From positions 86,303 through 150,302 of the forward strand of contig CAKVHC010000002.1 of assembly GCA_934747805.1 (NCBI GenBank): 64,000 nt of DNA, in the 5' to 3' direction. Each line of letters begins with the position of its first letter. Position 1 is the first letter of the stretch. Shown here in pieces: positions 17,301 to 25,019 of the stretch. Source of the DNA: an uncultured Clostridia bacterium. Its GTDB lineage: Bacteria > Bacillota > Clostridia > Christensenellales > UBA1242. The position numbers were made by a program, and so were the translations under genes. The notes beneath the pieces were generated by a model. It was not told the DNA's origin. It worked only from the letters and a program-made list of their open reading frames with translations, and made no database searches.

Positions 17301-20300
17301 GCAGTTCAAGCATATAAGGACTATTTCCTAAACAAAGGCTGGTCAATAGGCGACAACAAACTTGATTTTGTCAACTATGCAGCCACATTTAACGGAAACA
17401 CTTACAGAGTAGAAAACAACAACCGCACAATTAAATTCACATTGGTGCCATTCACCAGCGAAACAAGTTTTGTGCTTGCTCCAGAATTAGATTTCACCGA
17501 ATTCAACATTAATGTTGCAATTTATCTAAACCGTGCAGCCTACACTCCAGACGACGTTCCAATGGCCACTGCTTCGATATTCGTAAACGGTGTCGACACA
17601 GAGTCAATGGCGGCAAAAGTTCATTTCAAAGACAGGGTTGAAATTAAGGTAACTTACAACCCAACCAATAGTAACGATTATGTAAATGTGTACAAGTTTG
17701 ACGAAATGACTTGTGTTGGCTACAGCATAGAAAACAATGTGACCATTGGCGACGACCAAAGCGTGACATACACAATTCCAAGCTTTGTCAAATCTAACAA
17801 GGGCAATTATCGTTTCAAATACGTAAGTAGCACATCGTCATTCTCGCTCACTGCAACGCCTGAAAAGGCTGTGCAAGACGCAGCTTTGTCCCAGAACAAA
17901 ACTGAATATGCTCAAGGCGATTCCGTCATCATTAAGGTAGACCAAAACAAGATTAATGCAGGTTTCCGCTTCTTAGGCTGGTATTACAATGACGAGCTGA
18001 AGAGCAACAACCTAGAGTACAAGTTTGATTATAACGTAAGTTTCTACGGCAACACATTTGAAGCCAGATTTGAAGCATTGGATTATACGTTTGAATTCGT
18101 TCCAACTGTAAATGGCAGCGTAACTAACGCCAATGATATTGATTTGACAGGCACAAGAACATATAATGCACTTAATGGTTTCACTGATGCCACTGACCAA
18201 AATTCAAAACAAATAATTTTCACACCAGACTCAGCAAATGGTTATTGCATTGATAATGTTGTGTTCTACGCATCAAATGACCAAGAAAACACTCACTCAG
18301 TTTACGCCATGCTCAACATTGACGATAGCGGCGTAGCTGTATGGAATTTCGACTTTGCATACGTGAGCAATTTGATTTCTCAAGCAAACATTGCAGACAC
18401 TACATTTGTAATAAAAGCCACATTTAAGCACATTGTTTTGAATGTGAACGTGCAAGTTTTCTGCGACGACATTGCCACTACGCAAGACGACCTGATTTCA
18501 TATTCAATCGGGGGTTATGATGAAACGAATATTAAGAATTTTGAAATTGAGTATGGCGAAAGTTTCGTTTTAACAATCACATCACTCAAAGACGGATACA
18601 AACTTATCAGTTCAAACGCTATCTTGTTTGACGGAGTAAGTCAAAATATTGAGTCATCTAGCACTACTATTCAAGTTAAACAAAACGGCGTTTTGGAAAT
18701 CTATATCGAGCGTGTGGAATACACAATCAACCTAAGTTATTTCAAAAAATTCGGCGAAGTAAAAATTGTTGGTAAAGCAAAAGTAGGCGAAACTATTGCT
18801 TTTGTAAAGACATCTGTCAACACAGGCTATGACTTTACAGGGTTCTACAGAGGGTCAAGCATTGATGAAAACAAACTTTTGTCCACTGAAGACCGTTATG
18901 AATTCACATTTGAAATTGAATACGACGCCGACGGCAACATTATAACGTCGTACAATTATTACGCAGGTTTTGTACCAAAATCTATTACGTTTATAGTTAA
19001 GTCGTACGACAACAAGGGCAATCTTTTGGAAGATATTGCACCAATCACCTACAAGGTTGGCGGCACAGAATATCCACTTAACAACGCTACATTCAAATAT
19101 GGACAAGAACTAGAACTCGTCGTTAGAAATTTTGAAGGCTATACATTTGAGAGCTTTGCCGATGACAGCGTTATCAAGGGCACAAGAGTTTCTATCAACG
19201 ATGAAATGTTAAGGTTTGATGGGGATAAGATAGTTAAATTGATTTACTCAGCCAACAAACACACTATCACCATATACCACAACATGTTGGGCGCAACCGA
19301 CAAAAATGGTGAATCACTAAATATCAGCCCAGCATACATGCGTTATTCAACTGGCAACGAGTCAAGAAGCTTTGGCAATATTAAGCGTGAAGTGGTGGTG
19401 ACTTACAACTCAAAGATTGGCCTGACAATCAGTGCCATTTCGAGCGATTGGACATTTGTAGGTTTGTACGAAATAATCACTGTGGATGATCAACAAGTAA
19501 CAAACACATTGATCGAAGGCTCGAACGCAACAGGATATTCTCCAAGCTATATTGTAAAAGATTACGATGCAGAGATTATCGCATATTTCACTCCAAAGAT
19601 TGAGTTCAAAGATTTCGATGACGTGAACGAGAGAACATATTCATTCGTATACACTTCAAACCCAGTCGGAATTCCAGAAACAAAAGTTAGCATGTTGGCA
19701 GACAACCCATTGAGAGAGCTAATGAGCATAACATACAACGGCTCAGTCAATGCACCAACAAACGCTGGACAATACACTCTTGCAATTAAGTTTGATTCTA
19801 CTCGAATTCCGGGATTGAAGAACTATCCAAGTCCAACCGCCACATTAAGAATTACGCCAATAGAACTGAAATTCGCTTATGACGGCAAGATTAGTAAAGT
19901 ATATGACGGCACATCTTCAATTCTTGTTTACTCAGGGCTTAAGATAGCTGACGGAATATTGCGTGAAAACGACGTAGATTGGTTGACCATTTCTACATCA
20001 GACGCCAATTTCAGTGCAAACTTTGTTCTTGCAGATAAAGGTGTGTATTACAACCGTATCGATGTCGCTGACAATTATAGTGTTCGATTTGAGAATCTGA
20101 AACTGGTCAGCAAAGTTGGCGATTATTCGTCGAAAGTAAACAACTATGTCTTCCCTGACAATTCAAACACAATCATTTTCAACAATATTGGCAGCATCAC
20201 CAAGCGTGAAATTGACATGCAAAACGTTCTTGTTGTGAACAAAATTTACGACGGAACTACTGACATCAAGTTTAGAGAAGGCTATTCGTTAAATAATGCA

Positions 20301-21071
20301 GTCTTGAATATTAACCAAATAGTTAAGATTGGAGATTTAATCGATGACGTAGGACTAGACTATGAAAATATTTCCCTTAGTTACTCTACCAAAGAAGTTG
20401 GCGGCAATGTTGGTGTGATCTTTAAGTTGATTAATAATAGCACTGGTCTTATAGGTGCAAAAGCAACTAACTACACACTCAGATTTCCAACTTTGACAGG
20501 CTATACAATTCATCCAAATCAAGTATCAATTACAGGTGATTATGGGACAATTACAATAGTTGATATAGACAATAATTTGTATCTGCCATTGGATTTGCAA
20601 ATCAAAGTAACGCCTATTCGAGAAACAAGCGAAAGCTACGCTTCAATCTATGGAATAATTGAACCAGAACTTTCAAACAACAAGAACTTTGGCATAGGAT
20701 ATAATATTGCACTATATTCAAATGGTTTTGAGTATAAGATTATTAATAGCGCAGTTAAGGTAATCATTACGCCACCTCAAGATATGAGCAATAGTCGAAT
20801 TGACAATATTTTGAAAGTCATTACTACTCAAGACAACACGTCAGTAGAGCATATGACTATAACCGCAGATTTGCAAACTGTTTCATTCCGCACTAGTGAA
20901 CTCGGAACGTTTGTCCTAGTGGCAACACGTAATCCAGTACCTTTGTGGTTAATAATTGTAATAAGCGTTATCGTCGCACTGGCAATACTATTCTTGTGCT
21001 TGTACTTATTCGTAATCGTACCTAGAAAACGTGAAAAAGCGTACGCAAACTTTAGCAAACTTGAACCATAA
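11352..21071 (+). CDS. Giant repeat-rich surface protein (GLUG, InlB-like, MBG/YDG-type repeats)
   Basis: At 3,239 residues this is by far the largest gene. A signal peptide (about 1-36, cut near TTQA-S) is followed by a beta-helix-like region with GLUG motifs (YIGGIVGLSGGSDVSDCYSR near residue 230), a cysteine-rich insert (about residues 302-545, roughly 21 Cys including CPNC), and a second GLUG end (DFDDYWIIDSSVNDGLP). Residues about 640-2750 contain many divergent InlB B-repeat-like units with the GY/GF.F..W pattern (for example NKGFDFVKWTIDNG). Near 2795-2970 come MBG-like and YDG-type repeats (SKVYDGTSS, NKIYDGTTD). A single membrane helix (about 3198-3223) and a basic tail end the protein; there is no LPXTG. 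It probably acts as a cell-surface adhesin anchored through its C-terminal helix. A GGAGAA Shine-Dalgarno precedes the ATG. No terminator separates it from trxB. Confidence 0.9.
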   Translation: MVSLRKRKLSRISMFLALSFCLAFVSAFSLVPTTQASSFDVWDGSTVSSSLSGSGAESEPYLIQSASDLAYFNANPQSDAYYKLTTDIDCNGMSWTPVNVGYFDGGNHTVKGFEPGDYIEDSSNSVYTGFFTSVKSLSNLKIVYSTPVTRDIGSVYSNYRFGGATTNAYSGAQAVIDNVHVTIDNLDITSSVDGNFLIGGIIAEATEHAANVTNCSVYMNANITPSGSINYIGGIVGLSGGSDVSDCYSRGSITVNSGSHVSGIVNNNTTSTVKRCYTTMSINADTSYTKQGSEIYEEKPDDCRGHSFYKCLGHCQGHAEVVGSCHGGMHYICDQPELNEDETVAMCKDVVVKLFWRCEGCYYREEAKEGAKEGDFKDDIEPHNYVNNDGTESSVTCSSTSAECCKIGVILHGAGGKGTITELKADGCNNWGIISEVKNVPCEWKDKGKVFCDADIAKNNYKFVCPNCGSKIASVYEEEDCIDKTCTGWKTETVTRYHSKSEMSSCTNASYHSPGYIKDGNDYTAALIDGCDNQELVDYGDCGNQHLYLDPTGQYEIVTVKTGYVNAISDVSENRVFFCSDSSLVASNTLNAPAKYGRTLSQMKVRSTYDSWLDFDDYWIIDSSVNDGLPVQKSTVSLGVNTAPILLDLNDNEITAKDSKSWSEVRTTGDGYYLSLDIGAPENETVSLNVTYDDGKYEFIGWARKSDNGYSILSDSTPYSFEMTKANEGGWYALFREVKYDLTTSLCVIKADGTEITDDSVLKEYVDLNVTVNGSTYAGAEIGVLDKLNFSYQYKNPNVDFFTFDHWRVNGTKVTADIISTLLDNGEISDEDHYLYTEFYDNIIAISKDSGVLDIVAVFRPVEYNFVVHNMDSTKGTLSISGDYSGESEITNGGTLIIKNVDVYSTIPAIRAYSETAAISGWSYTDVDGNEVQLFTFDQIFKEKISSQTTLVEQIVDGKIAVESHTLNYYVSFTNLYTIKVVTEVDFGSYTDYDQDCLAFVYNSDHTQRETEMIVFDGQEITFNYYDMSGRGYDFLGFYDKSVDNGFATYSKLPATGKITDDTTVYGVYMRKVVDFSIKVLDQSSDTICDFADYNKEILDIGVNAYNSSFITGYEIVNQGASDEKWIFTLKDNQIQTTSSYQRYNDYVNVALSLQNEMNKIYKVLGMKILSPDATVEQVIAASYTASASGSNTANMIMNVNNLEGKCIYMVYTKLDMSVQLAVETIDPGKTAVDEPSESLVMHNTELVVGNRVQDIKYGDTISFKSKAKTGFKFYGWKLPDGTVIQHSNISIDVNGRVTTLADDEEYNILTLSAFDSTLKGIYTAMYSKIAYKIVVDNLAGDSIFTIAGSSSKNVIEQFYINQIASITANIDPSKNYFGLSSQPNNVAEYFNSVQLTETLIALADENNTIKLYQVYEDNYLLTISITDQVHGKFTYKVNGETRNYSGAVYVTKNSQIEINVSVDAHYHFTITGVSEQNVSETGAEFTMSANTTVNIDVAIDTHKLEFEFEDGYEDGATLTGAGTYNYGQTVKIGAIINKGFDFVKWTIDNGAGSEIKLVSEFDYTITADTKCKIILLHRYTITTQVNDPQGAEITGSFELNEKDSAQITVTLRAGYSLQGWQIDGQDTDLTGTTITVIGEKTCTYTAVISQDKYYINVDAIAAVYGESGYTISAPQNNEYYTYNEQVEIKLITPKFLLRLNKLSANNVVLAINSAVTNESQLTVSLTAGNKEYFAGDTTVIRIDYTRIYALNIIKSETEAEDSVLNEMYYISKQTTGDTTTYLILDGTVVNIDTKDNSKYIFSKYEINVDGNFETLTTERETLFTVAADSEIRVVYLGKAYDIDFVYHVLDENGAEMTDFNKKWISNRTYSFKNADGEETLEFRYGSEITITPAILPYGLAVDHFTFDGNDSASSITVLMNKEGNITVDVYYIRVAISVSVYNSENGTITKIADSDIDNGNAIYTVTGEGQYYIGDSVVIKLAAVQAYKDYFLNKGWSIGDNKLDFVNYAATFNGNTYRVENNNRTIKFTLVPFTSETSFVLAPELDFTEFNINVAIYLNRAAYTPDDVPMATASIFVNGVDTESMAAKVHFKDRVEIKVTYNPTNSNDYVNVYKFDEMTCVGYSIENNVTIGDDQSVTYTIPSFVKSNKGNYRFKYVSSTSSFSLTATPEKAVQDAALSQNKTEYAQGDSVIIKVDQNKINAGFRFLGWYYNDELKSNNLEYKFDYNVSFYGNTFEARFEALDYTFEFVPTVNGSVTNANDIDLTGTRTYNALNGFTDATDQNSKQIIFTPDSANGYCIDNVVFYASNDQENTHSVYAMLNIDDSGVAVWNFDFAYVSNLISQANIADTTFVIKATFKHIVLNVNVQVFCDDIATTQDDLISYSIGGYDETNIKNFEIEYGESFVLTITSLKDGYKLISSNAILFDGVSQNIESSSTTIQVKQNGVLEIYIERVEYTINLSYFKKFGEVKIVGKAKVGETIAFVKTSVNTGYDFTGFYRGSSIDENKLLSTEDRYEFTFEIEYDADGNIITSYNYYAGFVPKSITFIVKSYDNKGNLLEDIAPITYKVGGTEYPLNNATFKYGQELELVVRNFEGYTFESFADDSVIKGTRVSINDEMLRFDGDKIVKLIYSANKHTITIYHNMLGATDKNGESLNISPAYMRYSTGNESRSFGNIKREVVVTYNSKIGLTISAISSDWTFVGLYEIITVDDQQVTNTLIEGSNATGYSPSYIVKDYDAEIIAYFTPKIEFKDFDDVNERTYSFVYTSNPVGIPETKVSMLADNPLRELMSITYNGSVNAPTNAGQYTLAIKFDSTRIPGLKNYPSPTATLRITPIELKFAYDGKISKVYDGTSSILVYSGLKIADGILRENDVDWLTISTSDANFSANFVLADKGVYYNRIDVADNYSVRFENLKLVSKVGDYSSKVNNYVFPDNSNTIIFNNIGSITKREIDMQNVLVVNKIYDGTTDIKFREGYSLNNAVLNINQIVKIGDLIDDVGLDYENISLSYSTKEVGGNVGVIFKLINNSTGLIGAKATNYTLRFPTLTGYTIHPNQVSITGDYGTITIVDIDNNLYLPLDLQIKVTPIRETSESYASIYGIIEPELSNNKNFGIGYNIALYSNGFEYKIINSAVKVIITPPQDMSNSRIDNILKVITTQDNTSVEHMTITADLQTVSFRTSELGTFVLVATRNPVPLWLIIVISVIVALAILFLCLYLFVIVPRKREKAYANFSKLEP

Positions 21072-21095
21072 TACATACACAATACAGGAGTTTTT

Positions 21096-22013
21096 ATGAC
21101 AGATTATGATATAGTAGTTGTAGGAGGGGGCCCTGCAGGGCTTTCCTCCGCAATCTACGCCTTGCGTGCTGGCAAGCGTGTTGCACTTATTGAAAAAGGT
21201 TTTTTGGGCGGTCAGGTGGCTTTCACTGCCAATATCAAAAACTATGTTGGTTTTGAAAAGATTTCAGGTATGGAACTTGCGGATAAAATGGCAAACCACG
21301 CACGTGAATATGGGCTGGTTAACATCACGGGTGAAGTGCTTGGCATTGAGAAGCATCGTAATTATTTCACAATTACACACACCAATGGCTCAGTTAGTTG
21401 CAAACGCATTATCTTGTGTATGGGAGTAACAGCCAAATATTTGAATGTTGTTGGAGAACGTGAATTCACAGGCAAAGGCGTCAGTTATTGTGCTACATGC
21501 GACGGCAATCTTTTCAAGAATTTGGACGTGGCAGTCGTGGGCGGTGGCGACACTGCATTTGAGGACATTTTATATCTCTCGTCGTTGTGCCACAAGGTTT
21601 ATGGCATTCACCGAAGCAAACAATATCGTGCAAATGACAAATTGCAAAAGGAAGTCAATAGACTAGTTAAAGAAGGCAAGGTTGAACTAATCACCGATAG
21701 CGTGGTCAAGGAAATTAAGGGAGATAAACACCTCACCGAACTTGAAATCTTCAACACATTAAATCAGCAAGCATCCACACTTAAGGTTCGTGGGCTTTTC
21801 GTCGCAATAGGTGCTGAGCCACGCACAGACTTCACTCGTGGGCTGGTCGCCACAGACGAGCATGGATATATTAAAGTCAACGCTCGCAAGCAAACCAGTG
21901 TCAAAGGCATTTATGCCGCTGGCGATATCACCAATACAAACCTGCGACAAATCGTCACTGCATGCGCAGATGGTGCGATAGCTGGCAGCGAATCTGCAAA
22001 ATCAATACATTAA
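21096..22013 (+). CDS. trxB: Thioredoxin reductase-type flavoprotein
   Basis: The enzyme passes electrons from NADPH through FAD and a redox disulfide to thioredoxin. The 305 residues include the FAD-binding GGGPAGLSSAI (10-20), the active-site CATC (132-135), a second dinucleotide motif GGGDTAFED (149-157), and the C-terminal AAGDI..NLRQI segment. The NADPH-phosphate motif, usually HRRxxxR, reads HRSKQYR (172-178), losing the middle arginine. A GGAG Shine-Dalgarno lies 6 bases upstream. It follows the giant gene by 24 bases and may be read from its transcript. Thioredoxin itself is not in the window. Confidence 0.92.
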   Translation: MTDYDIVVVGGGPAGLSSAIYALRAGKRVALIEKGFLGGQVAFTANIKNYVGFEKISGMELADKMANHAREYGLVNITGEVLGIEKHRNYFTITHTNGSVSCKRIILCMGVTAKYLNVVGEREFTGKGVSYCATCDGNLFKNLDVAVVGGGDTAFEDILYLSSLCHKVYGIHRSKQYRANDKLQKEVNRLVKEGKVELITDSVVKEIKGDKHLTELEIFNTLNQQASTLKVRGLFVAIGAEPRTDFTRGLVATDEHGYIKVNARKQTSVKGIYAAGDITNTNLRQIVTACADGAIAGSESAKSIH

Positions 22014-22036
22014 AAAACACAGCAATGTGTTTTTTA
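22013..22036 (+). terminator. Terminator after trxB
   Basis: ACACA (22017-22021) with preceding A's pairs with TGTGT and following T's around the loop GCAA. The ung -35 box begins just beyond it. Confidence 0.8.
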
Positions 22037-22037
22037 T

Positions 22038-22066
22038 TTGTCTATTGGCATGGATTGTGTTATAAT
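22038..22066 (+). promoter_or_regulatory. Leaderless-type promoter of ung
   Basis: TTGTCT (22038-22043) and TATAAT (22061-22066) are separated by 17 bases. Exactly 6 bases follow before the ATG, with no Shine-Dalgarno. Confidence 0.7.
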
Positions 22067-22072
22067 GCAAGT

Positions 22073-22744
22073 ATGAGTAATTATGTTTTGAATGAAGATT
22101 GGCAAAAAGTTTTGACGCCAGCTTTTACGCAGGAATTTAAACACAAACTGTTTGGCTTTGTAAACGAGCAGTATGCTTCGCACCGCTGTTTTCCTGCCAA
22201 AGAAAACGTCTTCCATGCACTCAATTTGACTCCAGTGGACAAAGTGAAGGTTGTCATAATCGGACAAGATCCATATCACACACCTTTGCAAGCGGACGGC
22301 TTGGCTTTCTCGTGTGCAGATGGCAAGGCTCAACCATCTTTGCAAAACATTTTTAAAGAACTATCCAACGACTTAGGTATTCCGGCACCCACCAAAACCA
22401 CACTTTACGGTTGGGCAGAGCAAGGCGTTCTGCTGTTAAACAGCGTTCTCACTGTGCAAATGGGTATGGCAGGTTCTCACGCAGGACACGGCTGGGAGGA
22501 AGTAACCAAAACCATTATTAAATATTTAGCAAGCCTTGAGCGTCCAATAGTTTTCATACTTTGGGGCGGATATGCTCGAAAGTACGCTAGCTTGATTGAC
22601 AAAAATAAGCATCTGGTGATCGAATCGGCACACCCAAGTCCACTTTCTGCATACAACGGCTTCTTTGGTAGCAAACCATTCAGCCGTTGCAACGATTATC
22701 TGGTGAAATATGGTTTGTCACCAATAAAATGGGAGAATAATTAG
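22073..22744 (+). CDS. ung: Uracil-DNA glycosylase, family 1
   Basis: Ung removes uracil from DNA to start base excision repair. The 223 residues carry the catalytic water-activating motif GQDPYHTPLQADGLAFS, LLLNSVLTVQMGMAGSHAGHGWE, and the DNA-intercalating HPSPLSAYNGFFG. All key residues are present. I place the start at 22073 (MSNYVLNEDWQ) rather than at an in-frame ATG 111 bases earlier, because the promoter and the trxB terminator lie between them. It leads an operon with a DUF2726 protein and hflX. Confidence 0.96.
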   Translation: MSNYVLNEDWQKVLTPAFTQEFKHKLFGFVNEQYASHRCFPAKENVFHALNLTPVDKVKVVIIGQDPYHTPLQADGLAFSCADGKAQPSLQNIFKELSNDLGIPAPTKTTLYGWAEQGVLLLNSVLTVQMGMAGSHAGHGWEEVTKTIIKYLASLERPIVFILWGGYARKYASLIDKNKHLVIESAHPSPLSAYNGFFGSKPFSRCNDYLVKYGLSPIKWENN

Positions 22745-22752
22745 GAGAAAAT

Positions 22753-23286
22753 ATGTTCACAAAATACATTTTACCTGCGCTTATTATTGTTGGAGCCATA
22801 ACCATTAGCACGATATTTATCGTAACCAGCAAGCGTAATGCCAAGCGCTCCGACCACACATTCAGTTCGTCTGACGGCTATATTGCAAAACCAAGATTTA
22901 TCAAATCGCAATACATTGAAATGTACCGAGCAATCAAGTCCGTTTTGCCGGAAAACATTGTTATTCAAACCAAAGTCACACTTGACACTTTCATTATGTA
23001 TAACGGCTACGAAATCGACAAGAAAAAGTTGCTAACCAAATATGTAGATATGGTGATATTTGCTGAGAGTGACTTTATGCCGATTTTAGCATTAGATTTG
23101 TACAATTATGACACTACGCTAGAGTCAATGCAAGTGCTGAGAAAAGATATTGTAGGGCTGCTCAATTCGTGCGGGATTCCTTGCATATCTTTGCCAGTCG
23201 AAATGGCAAAAGACCCAGCCAATTTGCAAAAGACATTGCTTGGTGCAATGAAAGAATCTGACCTAAACAAAATAGGAGTGAATTAA
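22753..23286 (+). CDS. Membrane-anchored DUF2726-like protein
   Basis: Residues 5-26 form a membrane helix followed by a basic stretch, so the rest probably lies in the cytosol. Residues 48-165 resemble DUF2726, a nuclease-fold-like domain of unknown function: FIKSQYIEMYRAIKSVLPEN, a middle KYVDMVIFAESDFMPILALD, and GIPCISLPVE. In that fold the VDMVIF and ALDLY strands would hold acidic residues; whether they are catalytic is unknown. An AGGAG lies 6 bases upstream. Its stop overlaps the hflX start (TAATG), so translation is coupled. Confidence 0.7.
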   Translation: MFTKYILPALIIVGAITISTIFIVTSKRNAKRSDHTFSSSDGYIAKPRFIKSQYIEMYRAIKSVLPENIVIQTKVTLDTFIMYNGYEIDKKKLLTKYVDMVIFAESDFMPILALDLYNYDTTLESMQVLRKDIVGLLNSCGIPCISLPVEMAKDPANLQKTLLGAMKESDLNKIGVN

Positions 23287-24362
23287 TGACAAACAAAACC
23301 AAATGCGTAATAGTTGCAGGTTACACAAAACAAGACAACATAGAATACAACTTGCAAGAGATAACAGAGCTTGCTTTGTCTTGCGGCCTTGACGTTGTAG
23401 GCAAAATTTATCAAATTATAACCACTCCAGATATCCGCACATTCATTGGCAAAGGAAAAGTAGAAGAACTGGCAAACCTAGTCGGCCAAACAGACGCCGA
23501 ATTGGTGATTGTGGACAACCAACTCACAGGCAGCCAACTCAATAATATTGAAGACGTCGTCAATGTACGAACTATTGACCGAAATATGCTAATACTAGAC
23601 ATTTTTGCTGGTCGAGCTCAGTCACAAGAAGGCAAACTACAGGTTAAGCTTGCACAATTAAAATACAGTTTGCCAAGACTAGCCTCAATCAGCGGCAGTC
23701 AAGGTCGATTTGGCTCAGCTGGTGTTGGCTCACGCGGGCCAGGCGAAAGTAAACTAGAACTGGATCGCAGAAGAGTGAAATATGAGATATCTGCTGTGGA
23801 GAAGGACTTAAACGATATCGCCAAAGCTCGTCAAGTGCAATCTTACAAACGAAAGACAACAATGAAAAATGTTGCAATTGTAGGCTACACCAACGCAGGC
23901 AAAAGCACGCTTATCAATAATATTACAAAGGCCAACACATATGCTGATGACCGTTTGTTTGCCACGCTTGATGTGTTGTCCAAGAAGGTCTGGGATGATG
24001 GGATTGAATATATCCTCACAGACACAGTCGGTTTTGTTAGCCGCCTGCCACACGAACTGACGAAAGCTTTTAGTGCCACGCTGGGCGAGGCAAAAGATGC
24101 GGACATCATTCTTCTGGTGTTCGACTTGACCGATGATTTGTGGTACAACAAGTTGCAGGTTGTAGAGAATGTCTTGAATGATCTTGGGGTGGACAAAAAT
24201 CGTATCATTTATGTGGGAAATAAAATTGACAGTGCACCTAGTGAATATTTGATAGGTGCAAGAGAAATCTTGAAAGAAAATTTAATAATGATTTCCGCAC
24301 GTAAAAACTCTAATATTGACGAATTGAAAAATGCAATAAAAATTCGTTTGCAAAACACTTAA
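23286..24362 (+). CDS. hflX: GTPase HflX
   Basis: HflX binds the ribosome and can split stalled or heat-damaged 70S particles. The 358 residues hold an N-terminal HflX domain (FIGKGKVEELANLV, IVDNQLTGSQLNNIE, DRNMLILDIFAGRA), the glycine-rich linker GRFGSAGVGSRGPGESKLE, and a G domain with GYTNAGKSTLIN, DTVGFV and NKID. It is somewhat shorter than many homologues of about 420 residues, lacking mostly C-terminal sequence. It is the last gene of the ung operon. Confidence 0.95.
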   Translation: MTNKTKCVIVAGYTKQDNIEYNLQEITELALSCGLDVVGKIYQIITTPDIRTFIGKGKVEELANLVGQTDAELVIVDNQLTGSQLNNIEDVVNVRTIDRNMLILDIFAGRAQSQEGKLQVKLAQLKYSLPRLASISGSQGRFGSAGVGSRGPGESKLELDRRRVKYEISAVEKDLNDIAKARQVQSYKRKTTMKNVAIVGYTNAGKSTLINNITKANTYADDRLFATLDVLSKKVWDDGIEYILTDTVGFVSRLPHELTKAFSATLGEAKDADIILLVFDLTDDLWYNKLQVVENVLNDLGVDKNRIIYVGNKIDSAPSEYLIGAREILKENLIMISARKNSNIDELKNAIKIRLQNT

Positions 24363-24387
24363 CATAATTTTCATAGAAAGATATAAT
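24359..24387 (+). promoter_or_regulatory. Candidate promoter of mcsA-mcsB-clpC
   Basis: TTAACA (24359-24364, overlapping the hflX stop) and TATAAT (24382-24387) are separated by 17 bases. This leaves a leader of about 150 bases before mcsA. A second possible promoter starts with TTGACT at 24498. I found no complete tandem CtsR box. Confidence 0.45.
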
Positions 24388-24545
24388 CAAATATGGAAAT
24401 ACTATATTAACAGTAGTTTTGCCTGCAAACGACGATGTCATTCACAAACAAAACTGACTTTATTTAATCCGTGAGTTTACGTAAGTAAATAGAAATTTTG
24501 ACTTGTTTAAAGTTTACATTAAATAAAATTTATTGAGAGGGAACT

Positions 24546-25019
24546 ATGAAATGCGACAATTGTGAAAATTCTGCAACATACACAAGCATACTGGTGGAAA
24601 ACGGCAAAAAAACCGAAGTTCACCTTTGCACCGATTGTGCAATCAAGGCTGGCGTTTTGAAAAAAATTGGGGGTTTTCCGTTTGCCAACTTTTTCGAAGC
24701 ATTGGAACCGAAACTAAAATCAGTAGACAAACAGCTGTCGTGTTCTCGCTGTCACACCACTGCCACCGAGTTTTTGAACACAGGCAGAGTGGGGTGCAGC
24801 CAGTGTTATAACGACCTGCGTGAAGTCATAGCACCGATGGTCAAAAGATTTAATTCTGATTGCGGACACAAGCCAAATGCACACACTATGACGGACAAGC
24901 AAAAGCAACTTTTCTCACTCAAAAATCAACTCAAAACTGCTATTGCAGAAGAGCGATATGAAGACGCCGGCGAAATAAATAAGCAAATAAAGATTTTGGA
25001 GGCAGAGAATGAACAATAA
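24546..25019 (+). CDS. mcsA: McsA-like zinc-binding protein with a UVR domain
   Basis: In Bacillus, McsA activates the McsB arginine kinase and belongs to the CtsR/ClpC stress system. The 157 residues have four CxxC pairs (CDNC, CTDC, CSRC, CSQC) suited to bind two zinc ions, and a C-terminal UVR motif (about 120-152, LKTAIAEERYEDAGEINKQI). A GAGAGGGA Shine-Dalgarno precedes the ATG. The gene overlaps mcsB by 11 bases. No ctsR gene precedes it, unlike the usual ctsR-mcsA-mcsB-clpC order. Confidence 0.9.
   Translation: MKCDNCENSATYTSILVENGKKTEVHLCTDCAIKAGVLKKIGGFPFANFFEALEPKLKSVDKQLSCSRCHTTATEFLNTGRVGCSQCYNDLREVIAPMVKRFNSDCGHKPNAHTMTDKQKQLFSLKNQLKTAIAEERYEDAGEINKQIKILEAENEQ

Noticed and set aside
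21962..22072. Upstream extension of ung by 37 codons
   Set aside because: The extension covers the trxB terminator and the ung promoter, and its translation is unlike any Ung N-terminus.
24480..24545. CtsR operator before mcsA
   Set aside because: Only a single TTTGAC half is present; the tandem heptamer arrangement is not found.
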